DNA from: Marinobacter nitratireducens | Lineage (GTDB): Bacteria; Pseudomonadota; Gammaproteobacteria; Pseudomonadales; Oleiphilaceae | Length of the DNA stretch: 64,000 bases | NCBI RefSeq assembly: GCF_000708045.1 | Contig: NZ_ANIE01000003.1 | Location: forward strand, 310,001 to 374,000 | Reading direction: 5' to 3' | Shown here: positions 26,833 to 36,038 of the stretch, piece after piece | Position numbering within the stretch: position 1 is the stretch's first letter | How the letters are laid out: every line of letters starts with the position of its first letter | Position numbers and translations under genes: made by a program | The notes under the pieces: model-generated | What the model was told of the DNA's origin: nothing | The model's database searches: none | Seen by the model: only the letters and a program-made list of their open reading frames with translations

Positions 26833-28098
26833 ATGACTAGCATACCTAGAACGACGCGTCGCATTAGGCCGGGCGGGCAAAAAAGACTCGTTAGCGGTGG
26901 TTTTCTACTAGTCATAATATACTTTATCTTTGAATATCTTCGGGTGCAGGATAACGTTGCTCCGTTTATGGCTGCAATAAAGGTTCCGGCATTAATAACT
27001 CTCTCTCTGTGTGTTTTCTTTCTGCGTACCGAAAAAGAGTACCTCAAAGATCCAATAGTTTTAGCATTATTATTTTTCTTCATTGAAATTGTCAGTTGGG
27101 TCCCGTTTGCGAAGAACAATTTCTACGCCTTTCAGACGGCTAGGAACATGTTTATTACCCTGGTTTCTGTTTTTGCACTCGTTGCAAGCATTAATAGCGA
27201 AGATAGGCTTTTTTATTTCTTAAAGTTCTACTCAATTTTGTTGTTTATAATAGCTATCTGGGTGCTCACTCATGGTGGGGTAGGTCCTGGTGGTTTTCTT
27301 CAAGATGAGAACGATGTTGCTTTGGTCTTGGTGACGGGGCTTCCAATTGTATTTTACATCCTTATTGGTAGTGAGGATAAGGTAGAAAGGGTTTTAGGAT
27401 TAGTTATTTTCGTATTGGTCGTGTCTGCTGTTGTCGCAAGTGCTTCAAGAGGCGGGTTTTTAGGCCTGGTATCTTCCTTGTTGTTTATGCTTTGGAGTTC
27501 CAGAAAAAGGTGGCGAAATATTGCATTGGTTTTCTTTTTATCTATCAGTGTGGGAGGGGTATTTGTTGCTTTGCTACCAGATGATTATGTTGCCGAAGTT
27601 AAATCAATCAAGAATACGAATGAAGGCACTGCGAATATAAGATTCCTTCACTGGACTACCGCTATAGAGATATTTAAAGATAATCCCGTATGGGGGGTCG
27701 GACCTAATAACTATCCATGGACGTCAGGTGATTATTTGCATCTTAGCCCATATTTTGTAGAAGGGGCGAGATTTAGATCGGGAAGGCAAGCTCACTCTCT
27801 CTATTTTACTCTCATACCTGAACTTGGGGTTGTTGGAATCTCATTATTCTTTTTCATGACGTATAAATATTTTAAAAGATTTAGGAAACTTGGCCGATCT
27901 TCTACTGATTTAAGTCACCGAAAACTAAACATATTAGCAATATCAAAAGCCATGAAAGCCGCGATGGTGGGTTTTCTCGTTACCGCAGCATTTATTTCAG
28001 TTCTATACTATCCTGTTTATTGGCATCTTCTTGGTTTATCTGTGGTAATTTTTCGGATTGCACAAAAACCTGAAGGCTTAGATCATGGAGATCATTAA
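26833..28098 (+). CDS. O-antigen ligase / Wzy-like polymerase, membrane protein
   Basis: This 421-residue protein has about ten hydrophobic segments and a large periplasmic loop between the late ones (residues about 250-320, with GVGPNNYPWTSGDY and GRQAHSLYFTLIPELGVVG). The H-S-x-Y-x5-P-E-x-G pattern is characteristic of the Wzy_C/O-antigen ligase family. It is likely the EPS polymerase, or the O-glycosylation ligase of exosortase A systems. ATG 26833 follows a TTG at 26830 and I chose the ATG. It is very A+T rich. The next gene begins on the last base of its stop codon. Confidence 0.85.
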   Translation: MTSIPRTTRRIRPGGQKRLVSGGFLLVIIYFIFEYLRVQDNVAPFMAAIKVPALITLSLCVFFLRTEKEYLKDPIVLALLFFFIEIVSWVPFAKNNFYAFQTARNMFITLVSVFALVASINSEDRLFYFLKFYSILLFIIAIWVLTHGGVGPGGFLQDENDVALVLVTGLPIVFYILIGSEDKVERVLGLVIFVLVVSAVVASASRGGFLGLVSSLLFMLWSSRKRWRNIALVFFLSISVGGVFVALLPDDYVAEVKSIKNTNEGTANIRFLHWTTAIEIFKDNPVWGVGPNNYPWTSGDYLHLSPYFVEGARFRSGRQAHSLYFTLIPELGVVGISLFFFMTYKYFKRFRKLGRSSTDLSHRKLNILAISKAMKAAMVGFLVTAAFISVLYYPVYWHLLGLSVVIFRIAQKPEGLDHGDH

Positions 28099-29249
28099 TG
28101 AGCGGTGATCCAAAAGCTGGAAAAGAGCGTATTCTTTTGATCTCCCCTGGGCCGAAATTTAACCTTGAATATTCATTTTTTGATAGGTGCTCTGGCCTCT
28201 CGAAGCAGTACGAGGGGGTGATATTAACCAGTGGCCCGGAGAGAAAACGTTGCACGTTTGGTGATTTTGAAGTTATTTGTGTTGGGGACGCAAAAGGACA
28301 CTCTTTATTTACATTTATATGGTTTATATTCAAAGGATTACGGTTGGTCTTGGGAGGAAGCTTTCTTAGGGGGGAGCGCCGCTTTAAACTGATTGGCACC
28401 TATGATCCGCTTAAGACAGGGCTTGTAGCTTTTTTTCTTGGCCTGTGTTCAAGGATTCCATACGTAGTAGAAGTTAATGGTGATTACACTTCAGATGCTC
28501 TTTACGTAGACATTGATAGTAAATTGAAAAGACAGGCAAGAAAGTGGCTTCTTTGTAAGATTGAGAAACTCGTACTTGATCATTCCTCTGGAGTAAAGCT
28601 TCTTTATGATAGTCAAATTGATTATTTTTTACCCCTTTTAAATAACGCTGTCATAACCAGGTTTCCAGACTATGTGAATACGACAAATATGGAAAATAAA
28701 GGTGAAGAAAAGCAAATACTTTTTATTGGGTTTCCATATTACGTTAAAGGCGTAGATATATTGATAAAAGCTTTCAAGTCACTATCAGATCAGTTCCCGG
28801 AGTGGAGCCTAAAGATACTGGGATACTTCCCTGATATGGAAGAACTGGAGTGCGCTATAGACAACCATCCTCAGATCAGCTACCACCCTCCCGTGGATCC
28901 AGCAGACATACCCGAGCACATCGGGCGTTGCGGAATCTTCGTGCTGCCGTCTAGAACGGAAGCGATGGGCAGAGTCCTCATCGAGGCGATGGCCTCAGGA
29001 AAACCCAGAGTAGGATCGAACGTAGGTGGCATCCCTACGGTGATTACACACAATGTTGATGGATTTCTCTTTTCCCCAGGTGATGAAGCCGACCTAGCAT
29101 CCAAGCTTGAGATCTTGATGGCGGACGAGGCGATGCGTCGACGTCAAGGAGACGCAGGATTAGAGCGTTACAAGATCGAATTTGGTAATGAGCAGTATTT
29201 CAAGCGGTTGTCCAATTTTTATCAATCTGTAATTTCCTGTTCCTCTTGA
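28098..29249 (+). CDS. Glycosyltransferase family 4
   Basis: This 383-residue GT-B protein is clearest in its C-terminal half: ILFIGFPYYVKGVDILIKAF, LKILGYFPDMEEL, and the E-x7-E loop SRTEAMGRVLIEAMASGKP, followed by GSNVGGIPTVI. The N-terminal half is more divergent. It is coupled to the polymerase gene by a one-base overlap. The A+T content is high in the first two thirds and drops near 28,780, where codon use becomes more G+C-rich. It presumably assembles the repeat unit. Confidence 0.87.
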   Translation: MSGDPKAGKERILLISPGPKFNLEYSFFDRCSGLSKQYEGVILTSGPERKRCTFGDFEVICVGDAKGHSLFTFIWFIFKGLRLVLGGSFLRGERRFKLIGTYDPLKTGLVAFFLGLCSRIPYVVEVNGDYTSDALYVDIDSKLKRQARKWLLCKIEKLVLDHSSGVKLLYDSQIDYFLPLLNNAVITRFPDYVNTTNMENKGEEKQILFIGFPYYVKGVDILIKAFKSLSDQFPEWSLKILGYFPDMEELECAIDNHPQISYHPPVDPADIPEHIGRCGIFVLPSRTEAMGRVLIEAMASGKPRVGSNVGGIPTVITHNVDGFLFSPGDEADLASKLEILMADEAMRRRQGDAGLERYKIEFGNEQYFKRLSNFYQSVISCSS

Positions 29250-29399
29250 GTTCATTTGTGATTGAGTTACGGATGAGAGCTTGCAGCCGCTCTATAGTGG
29301 GACTGTGATTTTAGTGTCTAAACGAAAAAGTGTAATTACCGCTTTTTATAACAGCTAGCTAGATTATGGGCTAAGATCTTATGGAGGAGATCACCCATC

Positions 29400-30848
29400 A
29401 TGAGGTTTCGTATGAAGACGACGAATGTGATTTTTCTAATCGTGACACTAGGTTTGATAGGTACTCCTCTGATTGCCGCTTCCCAAGAGCTAAAGTCAGG
29501 AGCCTACTACGTATCGCCCCTAGGAGACGATTCAAACGACGGAAGGCTTGTCGAAGATGGCGGAAGTGGGCCCTGGCGCACGATTCAGCATGCCGCTCAG
29601 AAGGTAATTGCAGGGGACACGGTATATGTAAGGGAAGGAGTGTACACCGAACCCGCTCCAGTAGAAGGCTCGACGAAATATTGGGGGATAAGGCCAGCTA
29701 ACGATGGTGCTGCGTCTTTGCCGATTACCTATGCTGCATATCCTGGAGATAGGGTGGTGATCGACATGAAGGACCAGGCGCCTTGTTTCACTTTGTATGG
29801 CAGACAGTACATTACTATCGAAGGGTTTGAGCTCACTAACTGCGTCCAGGGAGGGGTGTGGATTATGAGCGGCAGCGGGCGCGAGAATAGTAATATTAGT
29901 GTTATAAGTAATATCATCCATAATATCGACGGTGGGACCGGAAATAACGTGGCCGGCGTTAGAATTGATGATGCTGGCTATTCCCTGATATCTGACAACA
30001 CTATTTATAATATTAGGGTTGGCGGTGTAGATAATGCCAATGCCGCTGGCGTTTTATCGTATGGGATGTACGAAACGACTATACAGAATAATAATATTTC
30101 TGATGCTTATTCTGGAGTTTTCCATAAAATTCCTGATGTGAATGGAAGAAAAGGCGGTGTATTTAAAAAGAATGTTATCCATGATGTAAAATTGGCATTT
30201 TATTTTAATAATAACGACGGCGTTCCGGAATCGACCATCCATTACAACACCGAGCTGGTTCAGAACATCGTTTACAACACTACAGCTTTTCTTTATGAAA
30301 CAACTCATATTGCTTACGGTCAGAGTCGAGGGTTGAAGATATACAATAATACAGTAATTGGGGCTGACTTAGGTGTGCGCGGGTTTTCCGATGTAGAAAT
30401 AAAAGATAATATATTTTATAATTTTACTGGCCTAAAGACTGTTTATCAACCTGATGCCTTGACTGATTCCAAGGTGCACTATCCATCCATAGCGCTATCT
30501 GATTACAATGTTTTTTATCCAGAATTTATTGGAGCGGTTGGCGTATATAGCGGGAACGAAATTCGCGCGTATTCTTTGTTGGATTGGCAGGGTATAGGTT
30601 ACGGTGGTGATCCGCTAACTATGGACGTGCCTGCCCCTGGTCCGGATTCGCACAGTACGACTAGCGACCCTCTATTTGTAGACGCCGCTAATAACAACTA
30701 CCATCTTTCAGATCAGTCTCCGGCGAGGAATATGTCATCTGAAGGTGGAGCCGTTGGGGCTTATATCACCGGCACAGAGATTATTGGTGTCAGAAACGCC
30801 CCTACGACAATTGCCAGACCTAATGCGCCGCAGCTATTGGTTGAATAG
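29400..30848 (+). CDS. Secreted right-handed beta-helix protein
   Basis: This 482-residue protein has a signal peptide (MRFRMKTTNVIFLIV, cleavage probably after LIAA). It begins with AYYVSPLGDDSNDG and PWRTIQHAAQ, the opening of many parallel beta-helix (DUF1565/pectate-lyase-like) proteins. Repeated N-N-x-I/V rungs follow (SVISNIIHNI, ISDNTIYNI, IQNNNISDA, FKKNVIHDV, IYNNTVIGA). Such proteins are often polysaccharide lyases, epimerases or adhesins; the activity is not readable here. ATG 29400 follows GGAGGAGA at nine bases. It stands between glycan genes and faces the CapK gene. It may trim or epimerise the EPS. Confidence 0.8.
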   Translation: MRFRMKTTNVIFLIVTLGLIGTPLIAASQELKSGAYYVSPLGDDSNDGRLVEDGGSGPWRTIQHAAQKVIAGDTVYVREGVYTEPAPVEGSTKYWGIRPANDGAASLPITYAAYPGDRVVIDMKDQAPCFTLYGRQYITIEGFELTNCVQGGVWIMSGSGRENSNISVISNIIHNIDGGTGNNVAGVRIDDAGYSLISDNTIYNIRVGGVDNANAAGVLSYGMYETTIQNNNISDAYSGVFHKIPDVNGRKGGVFKKNVIHDVKLAFYFNNNDGVPESTIHYNTELVQNIVYNTTAFLYETTHIAYGQSRGLKIYNNTVIGADLGVRGFSDVEIKDNIFYNFTGLKTVYQPDALTDSKVHYPSIALSDYNVFYPEFIGAVGVYSGNEIRAYSLLDWQGIGYGGDPLTMDVPAPGPDSHSTTSDPLFVDAANNNYHLSDQSPARNMSSEGGAVGAYITGTEIIGVRNAPTTIARPNAPQLLVE

Positions 30849-30867
30849 ATATTGGTCAGGAATTTTT

Positions 30868-30900
30868 GCGTAGGGGGAGTTTTCTTCCCCTACGTATTTA
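30868..30900. terminator. Hairpin between convergent genes
   Basis: CGTAGGGG (30869-30876) pairs with CCCCTACG (30887-30894) around a 10-nt loop, followed on the plus strand by TATTTACTT. It lies right after the beta-helix gene and overlaps the stop codon of the convergent CapK-like gene. The T-run is weak, so termination is likely but not certain. Confidence 0.55.
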
Positions 30901-32233
30901 CTTGTGATTTCACTAATCGCAACTTACCCGAAGCTTCTCTTCGAATTGTATCGACATACCTAAAATTAAACTTTACCCCTTCGCCGAATTTTGATTTCAA
31001 TTTATTCTCAAGAGTGCGCTCTGTCTGGTCTAAAAAGTTCTCTTCTTTAACCAGACTAATTTCCATACTCAGGTCTTTATGCTGTAAAACTTGGAATTGT
31101 TTAATTCCTCCAACGGTATCCTTAATTTCCTCAAACACATACATCACATATTCTGGGTGAATTGGGTTGAATTGGCTGTCATATAGAGTGTCGTATTCTC
31201 GCCCATGTATTTTTTTAAGGATCGATAACGTTCGGCCACAGCTGCATTGATCATTTGATAGTTGTGCGTTGTCGCCTACTTCATATCGTATTAATGGCAT
31301 AGCATAGTTATGGAAGTCAGAGACAAGCAAGCTCCCACTACCTGAGGAATGGTGTTTTGATTGGGCCTCTAGGTAAAGACTCTCGTCCATGATATGCATG
31401 TTGCCCTGTTCACACTCGTGTGCGATTGAGCCCACTTCTCCACACCCATATTCATTGTAAACTTTAAGTCCGGTGACAGCTCCAATACGAGTTCTGGTGG
31501 TCTCTGTTAGTATCTCGGAAGTAGTTATAATAGATGCAACGCTATCGGGCAGGGTAAGATCATTTTCATCGAGAAAATTAACGAACTGAAGTATTACTGA
31601 CACATAGCCATAAAGGTATTGTGGCCGAAACCTGTGGAGTTTTTCATAAAATTTTTGGAAACTATCGGGACTTATATCAAAAGCAGAGAAGCGCTGCCGA
31701 TTTGTTACGAGATCGATGAGTCTGTACTTTCTTTGATTAAATTGCGAAAGAGGGATTCCCCAAAAACGTGCTTGTGGCGAACCAATAGTAACTCCTGCCC
31801 ATTCATACGACCTCCATGTAACGGCCCGCTCATGGGCCAAAGCTCTAGCATTTTTAATAATAGTGACGGCCCTGCCAGTCGACCCGCCCGTAGTTTTATG
31901 CGTCACAAGAGGGCTATAAGAGCATTTTGTCCTGATCGTCGAAAAATGTTCTACGATATCTTGCTTCGATACCGTTGGAAAATTACTAAAGTCTTTTAGT
32001 TCTTTGAGGTCATTCGGGTGAACACTATTTTCGTCATATAACTTTCGATAGAAAAGAGAATTTTCATATGCAAAGTTGACTAACTTTCTTAGCGAATTTA
32101 ACTGAAATGCAGAAATATCATCTCGGTCCCAGTACTGGAATTGCCGGGAAAACTTAAGGTATCTAGAAACATTTTCACCTCTCAGATACGTGGACGGGAG
32201 GTAGAAAAGGTATTTGGAAATCGTGCTATTCAT
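30890..32233 (-). CDS. CapK/phenylacetate-CoA-ligase-like AMP-forming enzyme
   Basis: This 447-residue adenylate-forming enzyme is of the PaaK/CapK type common in capsule loci. Visible motifs: HKTTGGSTGRAVTI (P-loop for ATP, residues about 112-125), YNEYGCGEVGSIAHEC (residues about 257-272), and SDFHNYAMPLIRYEVGDNA near 310. CapK proteins are thought to activate an acyl or amino acid group for attachment to a polysaccharide, though their substrates are largely unknown. No stand-alone carrier protein is adjacent. It is the last gene of a five-gene minus-strand run (37169 to 30890) and overlaps the preceding GT4 gene by eight bases. Confidence 0.85.
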   Translation of the reverse strand: MNSTISKYLFYLPSTYLRGENVSRYLKFSRQFQYWDRDDISAFQLNSLRKLVNFAYENSLFYRKLYDENSVHPNDLKELKDFSNFPTVSKQDIVEHFSTIRTKCSYSPLVTHKTTGGSTGRAVTIIKNARALAHERAVTWRSYEWAGVTIGSPQARFWGIPLSQFNQRKYRLIDLVTNRQRFSAFDISPDSFQKFYEKLHRFRPQYLYGYVSVILQFVNFLDENDLTLPDSVASIITTSEILTETTRTRIGAVTGLKVYNEYGCGEVGSIAHECEQGNMHIMDESLYLEAQSKHHSSGSGSLLVSDFHNYAMPLIRYEVGDNAQLSNDQCSCGRTLSILKKIHGREYDTLYDSQFNPIHPEYVMYVFEEIKDTVGGIKQFQVLQHKDLSMEISLVKEENFLDQTERTLENKLKSKFGEGVKFNFRYVDTIRREASGKLRLVKSQVNT

Positions 32234-33479
32234 TATCGTCTCGCATGAGCGTTTTAAGTTTGAGAGAATATCTCATTGCTATTGACTCAAAGGAATATTT
32301 TTCTGCGACTAGTTTGGGGCCATTCGCCGACAGGCGTTTTCGAAGATTCCTGTCAGAAAATATTCTTTCTATCTTCAAGTAAAATTCCTCTGGAGAGGAA
32401 GCATGTTCCACGGTTACGCCTTGCTCTACATCTATTCCTATAGTCGCAAATGGGTGTGAGACAACCGGGCATCCCATTGCTAATGCATCTAATATTTTAA
32501 GCTTAGTACCACCACCTTCTCGAATTGGGCAGACGTAGACATCTGCACGCTTTAAATATGGGCGTACATCATCTACAAATCCATGTACAAGAAAGTCCGG
32601 ATCTTGTTTCGCCAAAGATAGGAACTTATTGGTCGGATTCCTGCCAATCAAGTGCATTGTCACATTCGGCATTTTCATTTTTAATAAAGGCCAAATCTCA
32701 TCGACAAAATAGTTCATAGCGTCAAGGTTTGGATACCACCCTAACCCCCCAGCGAAAATCAGACTGAAATCCTCATATTCGCTTTTTTCATGCTTAAAGT
32801 ATTCCGTATCAACGCCATTTGGAACAGTTAGGCAGTTGACTCCAGGGCTCTCTCTCGTTAATAGCGACGAATCTTGATCTGAGCACGTAATATTTAAATC
32901 GAACTTTGATAATACGCTGTGTTCATATGATCTGAGCTTTCTTCCTTCCAATCTATAATATAATCTTTTCGCACCATTGCCTTCATTGATTGAACGCTCG
33001 CACATCATTTGCGACTCGACATTATGATGGTTTAATACTGTCGGAATGCCTCGACAACACTTTAAATAAGGCGCGAGGCTTATCGTGTCAAAATGAACTA
33101 CATCAGGTTTAACTATTTCGTACATCTTGGACAATTGGGATTCTGCTATCCTGCTGTGGAGCCAATTTATCGTATAGGGGCGGCTAGAGAATAAAGAGCG
33201 GAGTGCGAGAAGATACTTTCCAAGGGGCACTCTCTCGGACGGAATGTCAACAACCCTAATTTCTTTAATGTATGGTGCCAGGCCAGCCTTAGCATCTTCC
33301 AGCGGCGATGTGCTTTCAGTAAAGCTACTTTTTAGAAATGCTGACTGGTTAAATGTAAAAAGATAAATGTCGAAATCTTTGCTTAGGTATTTTATTAAGT
33401 TGAATGAGCGTTGAAGAACCCCCCCTTTAGGTGGGTAAGGGACTAGGTGTGACACCCAAAGTAGCTTCGGTTTAGTCAT
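32226..33479 (-). CDS. Glycosyltransferase family 4
   Basis: This 417-residue GT-B protein opens with KLLWVSHLVPYPPKGGVLQRSFNL, resembling exosortase-locus GT4 enzymes (TIGR03087-like). Further motifs are VLNHHNVESQMM, LIFAGGLGWYPNLDAMNYF, VTMHLIGRNP, and VYVCPIREGGGTKLKILDALAMGCPVVSHPFATIGI, the nucleotide-sugar-binding segment. It is A+T-rich. It overlaps both neighbours (four bases with the GT2 gene, eight with CapK), so the set is translated together. Confidence 0.87.
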   Translation of the reverse strand: MTKPKLLWVSHLVPYPPKGGVLQRSFNLIKYLSKDFDIYLFTFNQSAFLKSSFTESTSPLEDAKAGLAPYIKEIRVVDIPSERVPLGKYLLALRSLFSSRPYTINWLHSRIAESQLSKMYEIVKPDVVHFDTISLAPYLKCCRGIPTVLNHHNVESQMMCERSINEGNGAKRLYYRLEGRKLRSYEHSVLSKFDLNITCSDQDSSLLTRESPGVNCLTVPNGVDTEYFKHEKSEYEDFSLIFAGGLGWYPNLDAMNYFVDEIWPLLKMKMPNVTMHLIGRNPTNKFLSLAKQDPDFLVHGFVDDVRPYLKRADVYVCPIREGGGTKLKILDALAMGCPVVSHPFATIGIDVEQGVTVEHASSPEEFYLKIERIFSDRNLRKRLSANGPKLVAEKYSFESIAMRYSLKLKTLMRDDNE

Positions 33480-34447
33480 GATTGGTTTCGCGCAAACTTT
33501 TTAATGTTTAGCATGATAGCTGATGTGACCCTGATCTTTAGTGAGAGACCTCTTAGTGCGTTTGGGCCTAATGTTTTATATGCATCGGAATAAAGTTCGG
33601 ACATTTTTAATATATTTCTCTCGATCCAGAGTTTATTTAAGCAGTATATGACTTCGAGACTAACTCTCCGAATCTCGGAATTGGGTAATAGGTCAGCGTA
33701 ACTGAGAAGTTTTCTGGAATAATATATATGCTGGTCGATATTTTTTTGAAACCTACAGAATTGGCTGTTTCGAGAGTCGTTATTTTTTCGGCAAAGAACT
33801 TTAGGGCTAATAGCTTGAGATTTGGTATGAAGGCGAAATCTTATTAAGGAATCAGTGATCTCCCAAATTTTAAGATTTTCATCGAAACCACCCGATTTTA
33901 AAAATATGTCTTTGTCTATACAAAATGATCCGGCTGCTATATTTTCTATGAGTTTAAAGTTGAACCGACTGAACTCTCTGGGTTCTTGAGATTCATATGA
34001 ATCGAGTCTACTGGTTAGTATTTGTTCTTCTGATACATCTTTTAATACATCATATATTTCGAATGAAACGTACGTTAATCTTGATTTTGGGAATAACTCT
34101 CTTAGCCTTAAGTGCTCTTCGCAAACTCCTTCAACTAACTCGTCATCTGCATCGAGGAAAACCAAGTGCTTATTTCTTGCGTGCTTGGCACCTAAATTTC
34201 GTGCAGATGACGGGCCTTTGTTTGTTTGTCGGTATAGTGAGATATTTTCAGAGAATTCTTGTGCAATTTTATATGATTGATCGGTGCTACCGTCGTCTAC
34301 AACGATGATTTCATTTGGGTACGGACCAACTTTTAAAACCTGTGTAAGCGTTTTTCTTATCGTGTCTTCTTTGTTGAATAGCGGAATTATTATGGATACG
34401 GCGGATCCAAGCGGCATTTGTCGTTCAGTGCACTTGCTTTTGGTCAT
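33476..34447 (-). CDS. Glycosyltransferase family 2
   Basis: This 323-residue GT-A enzyme contains SIIIPLFNKEDTIRKTL, IIVVDDGSTDQSY, NKGPSSARNLGAKHA and VFLDADDEL (the D-x-D motif). It has no membrane segment, so it is probably a soluble enzyme transferring one sugar. An in-frame ATG at 34480 would add 11 residues but lies inside the flippase 3' end with no ribosome site. I prefer ATG 34447, ten bases past the flippase stop. It is A+T-rich like its neighbours. Confidence 0.85.
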   Translation of the reverse strand: MTKSKCTERQMPLGSAVSIIIPLFNKEDTIRKTLTQVLKVGPYPNEIIVVDDGSTDQSYKIAQEFSENISLYRQTNKGPSSARNLGAKHARNKHLVFLDADDELVEGVCEEHLRLRELFPKSRLTYVSFEIYDVLKDVSEEQILTSRLDSYESQEPREFSRFNFKLIENIAAGSFCIDKDIFLKSGGFDENLKIWEITDSLIRFRLHTKSQAISPKVLCRKNNDSRNSQFCRFQKNIDQHIYYSRKLLSYADLLPNSEIRRVSLEVIYCLNKLWIERNILKMSELYSDAYKTLGPNALRGLSLKIRVTSAIMLNIKKFARNQS

Positions 34448-34458
34448 TGGTTTCTCGA

Positions 34459-35988
34459 TTAGTTCCTGTTTCCGGTCCATTTAAGAGGTAGAAGCGACTT
34501 TAAATTTGATTTAATTATCGATTTCTCACTTTCGTTTGTGACAAACAGTACGTAAACTGAAACGTATGACAAATATAAAGGTATTGCCATTAATAGAGCT
34601 AATAAGAATGAGTGGTTATCTGAAAAAGATTTCAATATCAGGTAAACGGGATAGTGAAGCGCTAAAGATATAGCGGTGAAGTAAAGCGTCGAATAGTATG
34701 TTTTTCTTGCTGGCTTATTCCAAGCCATGCTGAGTAAAAGTGGTAAAACTAAGAATCGTGAAACCGCCAACGTTACACCTATCCCGACCGCTATTCCAGA
34801 GATTCCATAACTCTTGGAAAGCACAATTGTTACTAAAACAATTAAAAGGCTTTCAAGCAATTCATATCTAGAAAAATATTTATGTTCAGCAAGCGATACG
34901 AGAAGCTGGAATGTGGGGTAGTGTAGTAGAACGAAAAAATATCCAATGGCCATCGCCGAAACGGCGATATAAGCCTCATTGTATTCAGGACCTATCCAGA
35001 AAACGATAAAAGAATTTCCTAAAGATATCAATCCACCACACAAACACGATGAAATTAAAGCAGATACCTTTAAGGAAAAATCGTAGTTTTTAGAAAGTTG
35101 GTCATGCTTTCGCTCCCCGAGGAGTCTGGTAAAAGATGGCATTAATACGCCCAAAATGCTTGATTGCAGTTGGTTTATGTATTGTATTAATTGTGATGCG
35201 ATTTGAAAGAGTGTCACTGTGGAAATTGAAAGAGCGCCAGCTATGACCATGTGAGGTCCCCGATCGCGAACCTGTCTTCCAATAAACATAACCAAGCTAT
35301 TTACTCCAAAGTCTAATAGTTCAAACACCCCTTCTTTTTTGACTAGAGCGATCTTGGGATCTAACCAGTTTGCTTCGCGTTTTGCAAACCTAAGAACCAG
35401 GAGTTGTGATATTAAGTCGAATAATACTGTGATGAGTGCTAGATTTATAACGCTGGCATCTATTTGAAATATCAAGAATATCGTTATTGCGCGAAGTATT
35501 GATTTTGATATGTCAATGTATGACTGTATGTCAAATCGTAGATAGGCGCTGAGGATTCCATAATAAGCGTTCATTATGAAGTGTATAGAGAATGTGCTAC
35601 CCATAACCAGGATTATCGTCTGGAAAACCTGTGCATCATCTTTTCCGGTAAAAAATACAGGGGCTGATACCGCAATTGCTATGCTTGCTAATACTGCAAT
35701 TACCGCGATAAAGGTGTAAATGAATAGAGAATTGGAAAAGATCGAATTCAATCTTTCCTGGTCATGTTCACCGAGTGCGTGAGCAATATAACGTTGCGTA
35801 GCGCTGGCTATACCTAAATCGAACATGCCGTAGAAGCCGAGAGTGCTTGCTACAAGTATCCAAACCCCGTACCAATGATCGCCAAGGTTTCGAATAAGGA
35901 AAGGCATCATAAAAAATGAAATTGCCATTCCAATTATAAGCGCAATTGTCCGAAGGCCCGATCCAGTGATAAGTCTTTTTGCACTCAC
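34459..35988 (-). CDS. Wzx-type polysaccharide flippase (MATE/MOP superfamily)
   Basis: This 509-residue integral membrane protein has about fourteen hydrophobic segments and opens with LITGSGLRTIALIIGMAISFFMMPFLIRNLGDHWYG, typical of O-antigen/EPS flippases. It also has YGMFDLGIASATQRYIA near residue 55. It is predicted to move the undecaprenyl-linked repeat unit to the periplasmic face for the polymerase encoded at 26833-28098. It lies 50 bases downstream of a GT4 gene and belongs to the minus-strand glycan operon. Confidence 0.88.
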   Translation of the reverse strand: MSAKRLITGSGLRTIALIIGMAISFFMMPFLIRNLGDHWYGVWILVASTLGFYGMFDLGIASATQRYIAHALGEHDQERLNSIFSNSLFIYTFIAVIAVLASIAIAVSAPVFFTGKDDAQVFQTIILVMGSTFSIHFIMNAYYGILSAYLRFDIQSYIDISKSILRAITIFLIFQIDASVINLALITVLFDLISQLLVLRFAKREANWLDPKIALVKKEGVFELLDFGVNSLVMFIGRQVRDRGPHMVIAGALSISTVTLFQIASQLIQYINQLQSSILGVLMPSFTRLLGERKHDQLSKNYDFSLKVSALISSCLCGGLISLGNSFIVFWIGPEYNEAYIAVSAMAIGYFFVLLHYPTFQLLVSLAEHKYFSRYELLESLLIVLVTIVLSKSYGISGIAVGIGVTLAVSRFLVLPLLLSMAWNKPARKTYYSTLYFTAISLALHYPVYLILKSFSDNHSFLLALLMAIPLYLSYVSVYVLFVTNESEKSIIKSNLKSLLPLKWTGNRN

Positions 35989-36038
35989 CTGTCAGTGTCT
36001 CTTTATGGTTGAAATTTATGGCGAATTTTGTAAGCAGA

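Noticed and set aside
29250..29399. A TTGCAG / TGTGAT pair and a short hairpin upstream of the beta-helix gene.
   Set aside because: The -10 match is weak and the stem is only five pairs, so neither is reported as a feature.
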